Assembly (NCBI GenBank): GCA_017354895.1
Contig: CP071495.1
Location: forward strand, 1,409,001 to 1,473,000
Source: Podospora comata
Taxonomy: Eukaryota > Ascomycota > Sordariomycetes > Sordariales > Podosporaceae
Direction: 5' to 3'
Length of the DNA stretch: 64,000 bases
How positions within the stretch are numbered: the first letter of the stretch is position 1; each line of letters starts with the position of its first letter. Under the pieces are notes generated by a model that was not told where the DNA came from, searched no databases, and saw only the letters and a program-made list of their open reading frames with translations. The translations under genes were made by a program, and so were the position numbers. Below are positions 32,501 through 43,956 of the stretch, in pieces.

Positions 32501-34838
32501 GCGATCATCAGAACTAGATCGCTAGCATTACACTCCTGGGGAGTTCCTATCACGGCGGTAGCGACCTGGGCTCGCTCTTTTGCATCATCATCATCTCCTT
32601 TGTGCCCGCGCTCGAGACGTTTTATCACCCAACACACCCGCTCCACCTTCAAGACACCAACGAGACCACGAGAGCATCATGTCCCCGGATTTCTTTTCCC
32701 ATGGTTATGATTTTCTTCCCACGGTTTACGATTTCTGCATAGCCTCGGTTGTGGTTTTTTTCGATGGCATCTTTTTTGATTTAGTCACGTTTTGGACAAC
32801 TTCAGTGTTCCTCCGATACTCACGACAGTCATAGACATTGTTTGTGTCTCTTGAGAGTTGAACATCATTTTGGACAAACAACAACGAAGGAGGAGGAGCT
32901 TTACACATCGATATTTTTTATGTTTCTTTTTTTTAACCTTTGATTTTTTGGCGAACCGGTTCAAACAGTACGGATTATGGTCGGGATATCTCATGCTGAA
33001 CTTTTTTTGTCACCTTTCGCTCACCTCTCCACAACTTTTTTGGGGCGTTCTTTTTTTCCTGCTGTTCGGAGGCTATTTATGTGTACCGCGCTTTTGCTGG
33101 CTTAATATCGCTTGAACCGACACCCCCTCTCCGTTCTTCGACTGAGTTGATAACACATGGGGAAAGGGAAGAAAACCTGCATTTACCACGAGAGAGAGAG
33201 GATAACGGCGGATGTCTGAATGATGGATGGGGGAACGTTTTTGGATTACCTTATTGATACCGACATATGAGATTGTTTGTGTTTTGAGAAAGAAAAATTG
33301 GGAAAGAAACGGGGAGATTATGGAGGAGATATCATGGTTTGTTTTGTTATGATGGATGGGATGGGATTTTCTCTAGTACATTTGTTGAGTTATGTTATCT
33401 TTCGACGGGGAGGCAAAGGGGAGCTGGAGGGCTTGATTAACATCGGCTCTTGGTTCTCCCAGACGGTGAAGGGGTAGGGCATCCGCCAGGAAAGTCGTCA
33501 TCGATGCTGATTGACTGACTCTGGCTGGAGGACTGGACCTTGGTACCGCCGTCGTTCTTTGACCTACCCTGGAGGAGAAGGTCTGTGTACATACGGACGA
33601 TAAAAAAACATTAGGAAATTGAGATTATCGGATCTCTGTATTGTTTCTCTTGCTGCCTGTGCTGTTATCGGTGCCGTGACGCCTGTACTGGTGCCACTAT
33701 CACCGTCGACACCGTTACCTAACCGACAACGGATCAGAATATCACTTCTCCAACGCAAACCGACCGTCGATCAAGATCCACAAACGGTAGCAACCCGATC
33801 TCCCCGTTTAACAAGATCTACTAAAGCCCACACAAGTATCATCACTTGTCAAACTAAGATGATCCAACCGGAAAAGCTTGATTGACTAGCTAGGGCCCAG
33901 GGAACCGGAAGCTGTCGTGTGTTCCATCAGTTCTCACGACAGCATCACTTACACACTCAATCTATTGTCTTCCCGTTCAATCATCAAACCCTGGCCAAGA
34001 ATAAACAGCCGGAAACAAAACCAACCCTAATCTGTAAAGCCCAAGAATAGAAACCAACTACCTTCTTCCCCCCGGTTTCAACGGTGCCCAACCCTCTCTC
34101 CTCCCCGCCCCCTCGCTGCCTTATTCATTCGCTCGTCTTACCTCCTTTAAGAAACCGGTCAACCTCCTGGCTCGGAAAGCTTCCACGTCCGCGCGCTAAC
34201 AACGGATAGAAAATGGGTTACATGCACGTCATGTTTCGGGTGGTGTGATGGGAGGTAACGTGGAGATGATCATACCTATCTGGACGACTGTTATGGATGG
34301 GACGGCTGCTTATAAACAAGAATCCTCCACCTCCTTCGAGCACCATCCACGTTTTCCTTCTAGCATCTTCTTGCATGGGCTTCTTCCAAGAATACCATCC
34401 CCATTCCTCATCCTTGCTTTGCTGTGCACTGCTTACCATTGAGGACGTGAGACTTATTTTTTTTTTCTGAGGTGATACGAAAGGACAACGCAATGCCTAG
34501 TTGAGCGTTATGGGATAGTACTGTATGAAAAGAGGGGAGGAGAGGGCTTTGAGTGGCTCGGTGCCCGACCAGATGGGGGGTTCTAGGGGGGGAAGTCTGG
34601 CATGTGATTTCAGTCCAGCTTTTCAGGATCGGGCCGGGGATCGGACTGGAGAGAGTGAACGATACCCGAGGACGGGTTCGGACATCGTGTCTAATCTTCA
34701 AAGTCCTCATCATCTACCTTGGTTTGGCTTGTCTAGTTGCAGGTGAGAGGATCGAGGGGAGCACTCCGTCCGGAACATCTTAACGTGGTATCGCAGTAGG
34801 TAGGTAGTTTGAGCTTTAACGTATCATCAACTGCTATA
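32501..34838. other. Intergenic, AT/T-rich
   Basis: About 2.3 kb downstream of the unknown gene, with T-rich stretches (32895-33090) and no protein-like frame. Probably includes a long 3' UTR at the left. A TAGG/AGGT tract at 34795-34806 lies just ahead of the tRNA-like cluster. Confidence 0.5.
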
Positions 34839-35175
34839 CCAGTGGTGTATTTCAAGAAACACAACCGACGCCGAGCCCCTCTCTCTGCCCTGCCTCATCT
34901 ACCTCGATCAGTTCGTTCCCTCTTCCCTCGCCCTCTTCACGCTCCTTCCCTCGCCCCCTTTCAACACTTCTTCCCCGACCGCACCACTACAACCCAGCGA
35001 CTTCTCTCCTTCCTCGCTAATCACAGCTCCTTCCTTGCAAACCTTGTACCACCTTTCCGAATCACTTCCCAACAACAACATCAACTAACTGCTACTACGG
35101 TGGCAGTCCTAACAACCTTGGAGACCCAGGTTCGAATCCTGGTGCGAGGAAATCTCTTTTGCTTTTTTTTTCATT
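34839..35175 (+). repeat. tRNA-like element A (degenerate)
   Basis: A perfect tRNA T-arm, CCAGG-TTCGAAT-CCTGG (35126-35142), is followed by TGCGAGG-A and, within 20 nt, long T-runs (Pol III stop). A matching acceptor/A-box end, CCAGTGGTGTATTT, is seen only far upstream at 34839, so if it belongs the unit carries a ~270-nt insert. It shares the downstream CTTTTGCTTTTT with element C. Confidence 0.4.
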
Positions 35176-35242
35176 TGATCAGTAGCTATCACATCAACCC
35201 GTCGGCTTTCCCACTTCCCATCAGAGAGAGATCAAATCGTCA

Positions 35243-35368
35243 GCCTGTGTGGTGTATTGGTTTTCATTCCATGAAGAGGTAATTTGAAGCGGGTTGTGGG
35301 ATTTATCGAGTGTCGGATTTCTTAGCTCCCTACCTCATGGGGCTCAGGCTCGATTCCTGGCGCGGGCA
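35243..35368 (+). repeat. tRNA-like element B (tRNA with 62-nt insert, or tRNA-derived SINE)
   Basis: The acceptor strands GCCTGTG (35243-35249) and CGCGGGC (35361-35367) pair at all seven positions, counting G-T. An A-box TGGTGTATTGG follows. The anticodon-stem strands CCATG (35269-35273) and CATGG (35336-35340) pair fully, as does the T-arm TCAGG-CTCGATT-CCTGG. The loop between the anticodon strands is 62 nt and lacks a proper U33-anticodon, so this is a tRNA pseudogene or tRNA-derived element rather than a plain tRNA. A T-run follows at 35390-35415. Confidence 0.5.
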
Positions 35369-35858
35369 CAGCAGCAGGAGTTGATCATGTTTTGCTGCTC
35401 TTGGGTTTTGCTTTTCTTGTTGCTGTTTGAGTATGCTTTTTAGCTTGTGCAATCTTGACATACTGCTACTGGATGGGGGGGTGTAAAGATCGCGGTGGTG
35501 GATGTTGCGGAGGAAGTTGCGAGGTGAGGGTGAACTGTAGATAGCCTTTTTTGGTCAGGTAGGTAGGGGGTGATGACATTCTCGATGGTGTCTTTCTCGG
35601 CACTTGTGCGGATGGCCGGCTTTGAACAAGCAGACATACAACCTCTCTACATTTACCCCTTGATACCTTTGATGTCCAGAAATCCCCAACGAGCCACCAT
35701 CTCAGCCAACTCTCCCTGTCCCTCCACTTCTTCCTCCTAACCCCCAGGCTACTTCCCCTTTTCAACTCTCCCCTCCGTCACCACCCCTTCCTCCCTCCAG
35801 GCAGGGACCTACCTACATCATCCCCATCTCTTACACACTTGCCAACAGAAAACCAAAA

Positions 35859-36026
35859 GCCAGTGTGGTGTAGTGGTTGCATTCCATGAGGTGGGAATTT
35901 ATATAGGCGTTCCGGATCAGCGTCCAGCGTCCAGCGTTCGAATTACATGAAACCCATAAAGAAAGAAAAAAAATGATCCAAACTTCCTATCTCATGGGGC
36001 CCAGGTTCGACCCCTGGGTGCGGGCA
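35859..36026 (+). repeat. tRNA-like element C, homologous to B (104-nt insert)
   Basis: Same plan as element B: acceptor start GCCAGTG, A-box TGGTGTAGTGG (35866-35876), CATTCCATG then CATGG (35993-35997) pairing as an anticodon stem, T-arm CCAGG-TTCGACC-CCTGG (36001-36017) and 3' end TGCGGGCA. The insert in the loop is 104 nt and unlike that of B except at its edges. One acceptor mismatch and one extra base mark it as degenerate. CTTTTGCTTTTT follows. Confidence 0.5.
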
Positions 36027-36740
36027 TACTTAGTAGGCCAATCTTTTGCTTTTTGGGGAGTTGATTTTGGTGATGATGTCGAGGGGTTGGTTAGATTGGG
36101 GATTGGTGGGGGAAAAGGGGGTAGGAAAGGGGTTGGTGTTGAGATTTACCAATAACAATAACGCAACGAATTCTTAACCAATCCAAAATAAAAAGACATT
36201 TTTTAGGGTAAAGTACGGTGCCTGGAAGTTGTTTTCGTGAAGATTGAATAGGCACCTAACGTTGGTACAAATGGTAGTTGGCGTTGATGTAGTGAGGTAC
36301 TTTTCCAGCTATAGTTCCAGTCACCTGAATTTCAAGTGTCGTATATATATCAATTGAAAGAGATTATGCGGTATTTCAAGCTATACGTTACAAGGTTACC
36401 TGGGTGGGAATGTTTGGGGTTGGTAAGTTCCGTACATGTCTAGTGTACTCTCCCTTCCCTCACGTCACGGTCTGAACGGCCGGTAAGACTATTATGTGCC
36501 TCTGTAAGCGTCATTATGAGAGATTCAAGCCCTGTGATGGATGATGTTACCTCCCATTTAATCGCGCATGGATTGCTCTTCAGATAGTCCAACTCTTGCT
36601 CCAGAATTATGACACCACCGGGTGGATGAGATGCGATGTCCCAATGACCGTATTCGAGTGCCATTCCCAGTGGCGATTGAAACGAGCCACCGTCTCAGAA
36701 CACCCAGAGAGTCAGGTTCAACCTGAGCGAAGCCACAGCT
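36027..36740. other. Intergenic, AT-rich, ahead of the gene relics
   Basis: AT-rich sequence with no clear gene. The right end (36440-36664, minus) has a 74-codon frame that may be a further fragment of the ankyrin relic, but I cannot align it to a domain. Confidence 0.4.
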
Positions 36741-38500
36741 TCATGTTTGATGAATAGTTTCAACAACTTCCGTATGCGAGTTGTAGACAGCGAGAGCACG
36801 CGGGGTATAGGTTAACCCTTTGTGAGCTACGTCTTGAAGGACGGCCCCCGGTACTGATGCCGAATGTAGGTCAGCTTCGACCTGGCTCAAAAGTTTCTGA
36901 ACAGTTTCGAGGTGACCCAAGGCAGCAGCCGCACCTAAAGGAGTCCAGCTTGAACCGTACTTAGGATCATCGACTTGAATGTTTGGATTCGCTTCGTGTG
37001 CTTGATAGAGTGCCCTGGGCAAGCCCTTATTGTCGCTACCTCGCTTTATAATTGACTCAGTGAGATCTGGAAACCCCCCTGCAGCTACCCATTCGAGTGC
37101 GCTGCTTGATGGAACAGGGGACTCCAACCCATGATCTTTGAGCATCTGAGTTATAGCATCGTACAGAAGGGAAAGTGACCTCCAGAACTCTGTGGCTGGA
37201 AAATATTATCGAGACATGGACTCGAGAGCGAAGAATCTAGGATCAAGAATTGCTCGCAGAGCTTCCCAGTGCTTCCCGTCAACCAGGATCTGTAAAGGCG
37301 GTATGCCATCTGCACCTCGCATCATCACAGCATGCATAAGTAATTGAGCTGGGGAATCCTTGCCGGTGAGTGTCGAATCCATGAACGTGTAAGAAAAACT
37401 TGGTATTTACCTTCCGCCCAGCGACATGGAGGGCAGTATCCCTGGGTTGATGTTCAGTGGACGGTAGTAGTAGAAGGCTGAACCATTCGTGTGGGAAGGC
37501 AAAACTCCCAATACGCGGCGTTGTCCAACCTTAAGGCGCCGGCAAGGTCAGGAGACATTCTGTACCAGTGATCCTCGTGCTCTTTGTTAGGTTCCCAGAT
37601 AATTATCCCATCAAGTGCTGCTCGGCACGTCAGATCGAACCATCCTCTCAACACTGCCTCAGGCACCTGGCCAACCACGTGTCCAACCGTGAACTTGGAC
37701 TCATACATGGGCGCCATGTTGTATGCCCTCTTGTTTCTTGCCTCGTAATTGTTGTCAATCCAGGCTCAAACTACAAGCATGGCCATATTGGGGTCCTCCA
37801 TAAGAATCCAATAGAGAGGCATGGCTCGCTTAAGCCGAGCGGCCGTTGTATCTGCTCTGGAAGCAAGAAGAATTCTGGTAGTATCTTGATCCCTCATCAG
37901 AAAAGCCCATGACCACGCGGTACACCCGTATTTGTCCTTGTCATTTATGGTAGTTTTGGCTTCTTCATACGCCAATAACGTGGTGACCACATGACATCGG
38001 TCTAGATGTCGGACCGTCCATGGCATCATCAAGTGCAGTCCGTCCAGACTTGTCTTTGGCAGTAATGTTGATGCCGCCGTTGCACAAGGTCTCCACTACT
38101 TCCACAGATCCAGATAGCGCTGCCAGATGTAGAGCTGTCTTCCCATGATTGTCAACCAGGTTGATGGACAATCCCCGTTGCTCCAGAAGCAATTTGACAA
38201 CTCTCTCGTGTGGGAATTAAATGCAGCCACATGAGTGGCGGCCATTCCCGTCTGGTCTTTGCTGTTGATGTCGGTGTGTTCAAGGTCCTTCATGACTTGT
38301 TCGATATTGCCGTCGGCGGCTGAAGTCTGCAAACTCTTTTTGGCCCTTTTCGGCACTCTGGGTAATCTGTAACGTGCGATAATGGGAGAGGATTTGAACG
38401 AGGCTGGGAGAATGGGCATGGTGCTGGACGTTTGTGTAATACCTAAGATAGGCAAGTGCCAGGTAGCCAAGAGTGAATCCCTACCCTTTTTATCGAACAT
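36741..38500 (-). pseudogene. Broken ankyrin-repeat protein gene
   Basis: The relic reads from ATG 38500 (MFDKKGRDSLL) through ankyrin repeats but is spread over several frames. Frame 1 carries SLQTSAADGNIEQVMKDL and TDINSKDQTGMAATHVAAFN. Near 38206 an extra CA in CACACGAG shifts it, and the next repeats, VDNHGKTALHLAALSGSVEV and AKDKSGRTALDDAMDG, are in another frame. A second shift near 38030 leads to HVVTTLLAYEEAKTTIND and DKYGCTAWSWAFL. In-frame TGA at 37766-37768 and TAA after LESMSR (near 37204) follow, plus another shift near 37490 before STEHQPRDTALHVAGRK. The last piece (37145-36741) has WTPLGAAAALGHLETVQKLL. Both stops fit CGA-to-TGA and CAA-to-TAA change. Fungal genes of this kind often work in self/non-self recognition, but no effector domain is visible here. 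Confidence 0.8.
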
Positions 38501-38911
38501 TCTGTGAGAATGGGAGTAATGATAATGTCTGGCGAGTATACTAACTTGAGGGCGAGACAGGGAGACATCGAGGACGATAAGTAGGTGCTCTGTCAGATAG
38601 GTAGAAGGTGGTTGAGCTTGTACTAACGGGCTTGGCCCTCAACCACCAAGCCACATCGATTGTTGGGCATTAATCATTCTTACGCCAGCCGCTCATGCAT
38701 GATAGGCCCTCTCGAAGTATGAGACTTTGATCAGGCTAGAATATTTTCGGAATCACGGCTGAATAGCTACCTATCCAGCTGGGCACAGCCATCTCTCCCT
38801 CATCACCCATGCTGATCCGCCTTTCGAGCCAAACTGGTTGAATGTTCTATACACAGAGCCTGCGTTTGGAACATCATCGTATCTTTGCCTAATACGACCC
38901 TCTCACGAATA

Positions 38912-39870
38912 ATGGAACAGGTCGGTTGGCAACCAAATTCTAACCGCCGCGGAGCATTCGACATCATTCAGAGCTGTGCCATCACAGTCTTCGCCTGTAC
39001 CTGGACTGTTCAACATCTACATGTCCCTGGACATAACGTATGGTGGCGTCATCATTAGAGAGCTCACAAGCTTTCGACTGTCTCGGACGCTTCTCAAAAT
39101 GACACGAGAACTTTCACGCCTGTACTCGGCAGTCACCTGACGCACAATCTTGATCAATTCGAAAAACTTCAGGTCAGCGAGGATGATATTAAAGACAAGG
39201 GCAAGTCGGACAACTTTGCCAAGGCGGTTGCCATGCTGCAGGTTCTGCAACTTGTACTCTCTCTTATTGCGCGCCATTTTCGGGGGCTCCCATTTGCGCA
39301 GCTGGAGACACTGACCCTGGCGATTGCTATCTGTGGTGTTGGCACTTGGATCGCGTATTGGTGCAAACCTAGGGCTGTCTCAGTACCTATCAAGCTTGAA
39401 CTTCGCCCAGCCTCAGACGATGAGGGGGCAGTTAGAAGTCTAGAGGGACCTTCCAGGGGAAATGAATCGGGGAGAGAGAATGCTGTCCAGAAGAAGCATG
39501 TGGATTCCGGTATCAAGTCGAGAGGGGGGCCCTTCTGGTACGTGGAATGGCGTACAGGTCAACGGGGATCAACAGGATTCCACCGAGGACCAAATTAGGG
39601 ACGACACAACCCGTGAATCGAAGCAGGAGACTGCTGGCTATCCCGAGTTTGATCCGGACGAAAAGGTGTTTGAAAGCTTTTGGGGTGTTCTGACCGGTAT
39701 TCGGGAGGAGAGAACTAGGGGGTTGCCTGAGCGAGTGCCAAATGACAGTGTGCCAGCCCGTTCGTTAGCTGTTGGGGAAACACACAGTCTTACAAACGTC
39801 TTGGCTTTTACTTCAGGCCGTGTTTGGTAGCTTGCTTCTGCCCTGGTAAAGACGAGAGTACCACGGTCCG
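38912..39870 (+). pseudogene. Broken multi-pass fungal membrane protein gene
   Basis: From ATG 38912 the frame reads MEQVGWQPNSNRRGAFDIIQ then SCAITVFACTWTVQHLHVPG, then meets TAG at 39056-39058. The same frame resumes to SEDDIKDKGKSDNFAKAVAM and LPFAQLETLTLAIAICGVGT, then YWCKP. After a shift it continues in another frame with DEKVFESFWGVL and NDSVPARSLAVGETHSLTNV, then breaks again at VFG. These blocks are hallmarks of a large family of fungal membrane proteins of unknown function, often next to incompatibility-type genes. The part that normally lies between the first block and SEDDI (roughly 150 residues, my recollection of the family) is missing, so an internal deletion is likely besides the stop and shifts. 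It faces the ankyrin relic head to head. Confidence 0.7.
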
Positions 39871-41404
39871 CGACTTGAGGCTTGAAACAATCCCGAATTA
39901 TATCCAGATCATGGCCAAATTTTCAGGAGGGAAATTCGACCTCGATACGCGCTACAGTTCGAAACCCTGGCGGATCTTGTGAAAGGTAAGGGAACAAGGA
40001 AAATGGTCGAGAAAGCAGCCAGGACCAATGTCTACCCTAGAAATATGATGCACGGTGCGGTTAACCTATCTATTTCTTTTTATTCACTGCTATTGTTTAC
40101 TGCGTTGCACGGTTGGTGGTTGTTGGTGTAGGGTTGTCAAGCTTACGATCTATGCCGGATGACGTCTATGTGACAACTTGGACAAAGTATATTCCCTCAA
40201 CCTTTTAGATGAATGACTTGGGCTTTAGAGAAGGAAAAAGGTGACTTGAAGGGTCGAGTGTGGGTGTATAGAGCATGGAACTCTTTTTTCTGTTTCTCCT
40301 CGGTTCAGGTAGATGAGCTTTTAGCCAATACTTCAACTCCGGTCAAACAATAGAATACTGCTATTCGGGGCCAGTTGAACCTTGTTCGCCCTACTTATCC
40401 AAGCTGATGGACTATTCTATGACCTCGTGCAAGTGCCAAATGGTACACTATACTCTATAGAGATTTGGTATCCCTAAAGATAAACCACCAGTCCTTGTAG
40501 AACTGCGAATAGGATAGCAACAACTCAATATCCAACACCACCATAATTCCCTTATTTCGCCCACATTGCTCATAACAACAAATCCCACAACAAAGAACCA
40601 TGAGCTTCTCTTTAGATACTGATCTAATTGAGACATAGATAGGTCATTACCATACCCAGCATCCCTAAACTCACCCTAAGAACCTATTCATACTTCCCAG
40701 TACCTCTAGAATATCTTCCGGCATTATTTATTTGTTTCCTACCCCCCATCAAATTCTGTTGCTCCTTCTCGCCCCCCCCTTCTCCCCTACTATCCACGCT
40801 TCTTTCTTCTCCACTCCCCCCATTCTACAGCTGGTTCGCCAGATATATACCCCCCTCCTCCCATCCCCGTTTTGATAAGAAGAAAACAAGCATTACTTCC
40901 ACATAATGTAATGGTCTGATATCTCAGGGGTTTCCCCAACAACTTCTGATCTCTATCAGACCCAAGTTCCTGGCGTGAATCACACATTTGCTCCTGGCAC
41001 TCTCTCTTTTGACTGCTATTGCTACCAGCACTGGTCTGTTGACACGTCAATTGCAGGCACTCTTCACTCCAGCCGCAAAAATAACCTCAGGACGGGAGCG
41101 CGAGAGAGGGATATTGTCCAACACTACATCTAACCCCCACCACAGTCCCAGCACTACTTAGATCCGGCTAACCACCCCCACAGCGTGACGCTCAACAAAG
41201 CACATATAAAAGTAGAATCTCAATATTTTCCCATGACCCCCCTTCAAACGCCAGCCTACCTGCCTACCTAACTAACTCGTAGGAACCAAAAGCTCCGAAA
41301 CGGATACACTGACTGCTGTAGTTGAATAAGTCCCCACCTATCAATACACCTCTCCTCTTCCCTCCCCCTTTAACTCCCTCCCCATACCACACCATTTCTC
41401 TTCT
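39871..41404. other. Intergenic, AT-rich
   Basis: No protein-like frame. A faint tRNA-like pair of motifs (about 40907 and 40965) was considered and not called. A CCTACC-type tract is at 41254-41272. Confidence 0.5.
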
Positions 41405-42472
41405 TCAAGAGATAAAACACAAACACCCCAACCCCAAATAAAACACCGCCAACGGATACACCGCCAACCCAACCCGATTCTTCACCACCCCGCTACCCCC
41501 CAGAATACTCACCCCCGCCGCCAAACTCCACCCAACCAACACCAAATAAACCGGAATCCTCGCAATCCAAATCAGACTCACAGCCGACAGCAACGCGGCA
41601 ATGACGAGCGGAAAGAGGGTATACCCAATGATACAGACACTCTGCGCAAAAGATCTGTTCTCATGTCAGCCATCCCCCCTCTCAACAACAACAACAACAA
41701 CAACACCAAAAAGAGCAGTACTCACATATTCCCCCCCAACAACCTTATCTGAACCGTAACAACCCCCATCCCAACCCAAACCATAGCGAAAACCCCACTA
41801 AACACCACCTCCCTCTGCTGCTCCCTACTCTTCAAGCTCAGCAGCGTCGACAGCAAAAGACAAAACACCAACGGCCCCCACAAATCCCAATCCCTCAGCC
41901 CGCTGCTCATGTGGTTGTTGCTCAGCAAGCTATCCGCGTCCATCGCCCTTGACGCTAAACCAACAATTTCCTCCCTTGCCTGGGCCAACCGCAAGTTTCT
42001 GACGTCCGAAATCGAGGACATGGACCCGCCAAAGAGGTACTTTGGGTACAGGACTTCTTTCAGCTTGGACCAGATGGCGGAGAGATCCCTAAGGAGGGTG
42101 GCGGAGACGGGCTCGTCGATTGTGTTTAGGGGTGCGGCGCGGTCTTCACCTGATAAACCCCAGCGGGAGGAGAGGGCTGTGGCGGTTTGGGAGGCGGAGG
42201 TGATGCTGCCTTGGGGGAGGGGGCGGGAGGTAGAGGAAGAAGGGGCTAGGGGGTCGTCGAAGGAGTTGAGGTCCGCTGTACGAAGAGAAGGAAAACAAAA
42301 AAAGGTTAGTAATGAGAGCGGGAAAAGGGGGGAAAAGGGGGGGAAAGGGGGGAAAGGGGGAGGAAGGGGGGTTACCATCATCGGGATCGATCAAATCGTG
42401 GATATCCTCGTCGTTGTTCTCGAGGTCGACTTGGGGGGTGGATTGGTAGTGGCTTCTGTTCGGGGCCGCCAT
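41405..42472 (-). CDS. YIP1-family Golgi membrane protein (YIP4/YIPF6 type)
   Basis: Three exons: 42472-42376, 42275-41726 and 41654-41405 (298 aa), introns 100 and 71 nt (GTAACC...ACAG, GTGAGT...ACAG). The N-terminal ~120 residues are cytosolic and acidic/Ser-rich (NNDEDIHDLIDPDDA). The conserved Yip patch TIDEPVSATLLRDLSAIWSK and LKEVLYPKYLF follows. Five hydrophobic segments then begin at DWDLWGPLVFCLLLSTLLSL, with GVFAMVWVGMGVVTVQIRLL, SVCIIGYTLFPLVIAALLSA and IPVYLVLVGWSLAAG. The DLWGPL and GYTLFPL motifs are family signatures. Yip4/YIPF6 proteins act with Rab GTPases in ER-Golgi and Golgi transport (family knowledge). Exon 1 ends within a codon and the joins keep frame. The intron after exon 1 is a pyrimidine-tract C-run on the coding strand. 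Confidence 0.88.
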
Positions 42473-43288
42473 TATGTCTCTTCTTTGTGTGCCGTTGACC
42501 TCCTGCTTTGACCCGTTTGGTTATTGCTGTATTATTGCCGTCGTTTATATTTCCCAACGCTCGAGGTGTTCATGCGCGACCGGTTTGTTTCGCTATTCAA
42601 AGCCAATGCCGTCGTTGTAAAGCAGCGCCGCGCAACTCTCCCAAACAGAACTGACGGTTGCCAGAGACCACCTAGCGGCCAGATTGCCGGGCCAAGCAAA
42701 AAGCCAGGTACCGGGGTACCTCAGCTGTTAGTCCATTGTGGGGCAACCCAACTGCAAAGCCAGGCAGGGGGGAGCTTGGGCCCCTTTTTTACTCTTTGGT
42801 TCTCCAACTTTTTGGGTGTCTTGACCCACCTGCCTTTTCTGGGTTCTGGGGGTCATTAGTCTTGATGGTGATTCCATTCATTGTTGACGAACCGGCAGCT
42901 TGCGTTCAGGATGGGGGTCATGTGGTTTGTTTTTTTCTTCATTTATCGTCAGCAATATCTTCCACTCACCTCCGGAACCTTGAGGACCAGGTTGGTAGGT
43001 AAATAAACTTGTACATCCAGCATCGATTCTGCACCTCCCCATATTCACCCTCTATATATCGATCATGCCTTTCCCCTTCCGCCCTTCGCCTTCGACGGAC
43101 ACTGTGATGAATGAATTTTTTTTCTCCCGAGACCGAACCCTCCACCCCCTCCTTCCCCCCCGACCGACCGGGATATCTCCCATCAAAGGATAAAAAGCTA
43201 AGCTGCTGTGTCCCGCTAGTTGAAAAAGAGCGAATAAATGCTTGTGACACACGATCGGAGGGATCGTGATTAACGAGAGAGCCCAGTT

Positions 43289-43349
43289 TCTCTCTCTCTC
43301 TCTCTCTCTCTCTCCCTCTCCCTCTCTCTCTCTTTCTCTCTCTCTCTCT
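43289..43349. repeat. CT dinucleotide microsatellite
   Basis: About 60 nt of CT repeats with a few CC and TT interruptions, in non-coding DNA. Confidence 0.95.
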
Positions 43350-43757
43350 GTGAAGGGATCCCTTGGTGTGACCATTCCCTCCCTCTCTGCCCTCTCTATT
43401 CACGGAGCACGGCCTAGATGGGGTGATATCAAGTCTCGGGGAGAATAGACATTTACAGAAACCCATGGCATCATTCCCTCTCTCCTTCCACTATACTCAT
43501 GAACATATCCCTCTATTCCTGCAGCTACCCATTACCTCAACCACACAATTGTATAAACTTTTGTTAATTTCCATAAGCAGTATTAATTACTAAATAACAA
43601 AATGCCCCCTCCCTCATCCCCACTATCTCCATCCGCCTTCCATAAATCCAAAAGGGTATCATCTCTCTTCCCAAAACCTACAGAACCCAGAGCGTGAAAC
43701 GAAAAAGTATTAGAGTGATTGGTTGTTTTTTCTGTATCAGTTCCCCATGCCTTATGC

Positions 43758-43759
<2 letters not shown>

Positions 43760-43793
<34 letters not shown>
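43760..43793. repeat. 34-nt T homopolymer
   Basis: Unbroken run of 34 T on the plus strand (A on the minus strand), about 165 nt beyond the PAS gene stop. It could be a retroposed poly(A) relic or a 3' UTR A-tract. Its length may be inexact because of sequencing. Confidence 0.9.
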
Positions 43794-43794
<1 letters not shown>

Positions 43795-43956
43795 ATATGT
43801 GGTGAAAATAGCTGAACTAAACAATGCCATTAATATGTGAATAAAAATCTTCCCATCTGTCTCGACCAAGTTTTTCGTCTTGTGTAAAAAATGCGGCATG
43901 TGATACATGACTGGTGAAATCCAAAACTAGCCAAAACACCTTCATGATGAGAAAAA

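Larger units (their letters stand above)
42473..43956. other. Intergenic with CT microsatellite and long T-run
   Basis: Contains the YIP4 promoter, a CT microsatellite at 43289-43349 and a 34-nt T homopolymer at 43760-43793. No convincing gene. The right end is the 3' UTR of the PAS gene. Confidence 0.5.

Noticed and set aside
40900-40990. Faint tRNA-like motif pair (ATGTAATGGT ... AAGTTCCTGG)
   Set aside because: B-box lacks the TTCGA core and no stems can be paired.
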